A DNA stretch of 13,286 nt, taken from DATLFP01 sp035540955 (GTDB lineage Bacteria > Actinomycetota > Acidimicrobiia > Acidimicrobiales > CADCSY01). The notes beneath the pieces are model-generated. The model did no database searches. It saw only the letters and a program-made list of their open reading frames with translations, and was not told the DNA's origin. The stretch spans positions 1-13,286 of the forward strand of contig DATLFP010000014.1 in the NCBI GenBank assembly GCA_035540955.1. The letters are read 5' to 3'. The position numbers and the translations under genes were made by a program. Within the stretch, counting starts at the first letter, position 1. Every line of letters begins with the position of its first letter. This document shows positions 12,460 through 13,286 of this stretch, piece by piece.

Positions 12460-13286
12460 TCGGCCGGCTCGTCCTCGTGGGCACGCCCATCGGGAACCTG
12501 GACGACCTCTCGCCGCGGGCCGCCGCGGCGATGGCCGAGGCCGACGTGGTGGTGTGCGAGGACACCCGCCGCACCGGCCGGCTCCTCCAGGCCGCCGGCG
12601 TGAAGGCCAGGCAGCTCCTCGCCGTCCACGACCACAACGAGGAGGCCCAGGTCGAGGTGGTGGTGGCCCGCCTGCAGGCGGGGGAGACCGTGGTCGTGGT
12701 GTCCGACGCCGGGATGCCCGGCCTCTCCGATCCCGGCGAGCGCCTTGTGCGGGCGGCCGCCGACGTCGGCGCTGAGGTGGTGGTCGTGCCGGGACCGTCG
12801 GCCGCCGTCGCCGCGCTGGTGGCCAGCGGCCTGCCCACCGGTCGATTCGCGTTCGAGGGGTTCCTGCCCCGCTCGGGTTCGGGACGGGCCGAGCGGGTGG
12901 CGGCCCTCGCCGGCGAGCGGCGGACGGTCGTGCTCTACGAGGCGCCCCACCGGCTGGCGCGCACGCTCGAGGAGCTCCGCGCCGCGTTCGGCGACGACCG
13001 CCGGGTGGCCATCGCCCGCGAGCTCACCAAGCTGCACGAAGAGGTGTGGCGGGGCACGCTCGCCGAGGCCGTCGCCCGGGCCGCCGAGGTCGAGCCCCGG
13101 GGCGAGCACGTACTCGTGGTCGGCGGCGCCCCGCCGCCGCCGGCGGCCACCGACGACGAGCTGGCGGCGGCCGTCGCCCGGCTGCTCGGCGACGGGCTCA
13201 GCACCCGCGACGCCGTCGCCGAGGTCGCCGCCGCCTTCGAGGTCCCCAAGCGCCGCGTCTACGACCTCGCCACCCGCCGCCCCTGA
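12456..13286 (+). CDS. rsmI: 16S rRNA (cytidine-1402-2'-O)-methyltransferase RsmI
   Basis: A 276-residue tetrapyrrole-methylase-fold enzyme that uses S-adenosylmethionine to methylate the 2'-OH of C1402 in the 16S rRNA decoding centre. Visible family blocks are VGTPIGNLDDLSPRA (8-22), VCEDTRRTG (33-41), HDHNE (58-62), VSDAGMPGLSDPG (82-94), VPGPSA (111-116), FEGFLPRSG (133-141), YEAPHRL (161-167) and ARELTKLHEE (187-196); a small helical C-terminal domain (about 231-276) follows. GTG 12456 overlaps the DUF192 stop as GTGA, so translation is probably coupled. The reading frame ends exactly at the window edge with TGA, so it is complete. Confidence 0.97.
   Translation: MIGRLVLVGTPIGNLDDLSPRAAAAMAEADVVVCEDTRRTGRLLQAAGVKARQLLAVHDHNEEAQVEVVVARLQAGETVVVVSDAGMPGLSDPGERLVRAAADVGAEVVVVPGPSAAVAALVASGLPTGRFAFEGFLPRSGSGRAERVAALAGERRTVVLYEAPHRLARTLEELRAAFGDDRRVAIARELTKLHEEVWRGTLAEAVARAAEVEPRGEHVLVVGGAPPPPAATDDELAAAVARLLGDGLSTRDAVAEVAAAFEVPKRRVYDLATRRP

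Overview
The window is very GC-rich bacterial chromosome, with codons ending almost always in G or C, frequent GTG starts and little Shine-Dalgarno sequence before genes that open a transcript. Together with a 27-residue bL37-like ribosomal protein, a PolX-like HhH-PHP protein of a type I associate with actinobacteria, and TANNNT boxes directly before start codons, this points to an actinomycete-type organism. Acidimicrobiia is a possibility, but that is a guess from style and not from a marker gene. Nothing here looks like a phage, transposon, CRISPR array or defence island. It reads as a housekeeping region with several regulatory and structural curiosities.

Layout. (1) 1-1150: a divergent gene whose first five codons lie at 15-1 (-), a perfect 9-bp inverted repeat at 35-54, then a ferritin-like acyl-ACP desaturase (78-983, +) ending in a strong intrinsic terminator at 1111-1149. 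(2) 1186-5529, minus strand: an M1 aminopeptidase N, a calcineurin-like metallophosphoesterase and a PhzF-family isomerase, transcribed leftwards as a likely operon. (3) 5558-6547 (+): a PfkB/adenosine-type kinase, divergent from pepN with only 28 bp between start codons, ending at a hairpin shared with the convergent cluster. (4) 6606-11019, minus strand: an HhH-PHP protein, bL37, topoisomerase IB, a VOC/glyoxalase-like protein, a 143-bp repeat-rich gap, an unknown acidic 200-residue protein and a crotonase-fold protein. (5) 11045-13286 (+): YchF ATPase, a DUF192 protein and RsmI 16S rRNA methyltransferase, the last two joined by a GTGA overlap.

How the parts relate. Genes of the right-hand half lean to translation and nucleic-acid upkeep (YchF, RsmI, bL37, TopIB, HhH-PHP); the left half is lipid, peptide and small-molecule metabolism (desaturase, crotonase-like protein, aminopeptidase, PhzF, adenosine kinase). 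All three divergent junctions show the same arrangement: a TANNNT -10-like box in each direction 6-9 nt from each start codon and no convincing Shine-Dalgarno, suggesting leaderless or nearly leaderless mRNAs. In two of them the opposing -10 boxes share their TA and overlap, so one short symmetric element could serve both genes. Several perfect hairpins lie inside the minus-strand operons, two of them just before or touching start codons (metallophosphoesterase, TopIB). I did not find a clearly new multi-gene system; the best leads are the shared divergent promoters, the operator at the left edge, the bL37-like microprotein and the hairpin-preceded starts.
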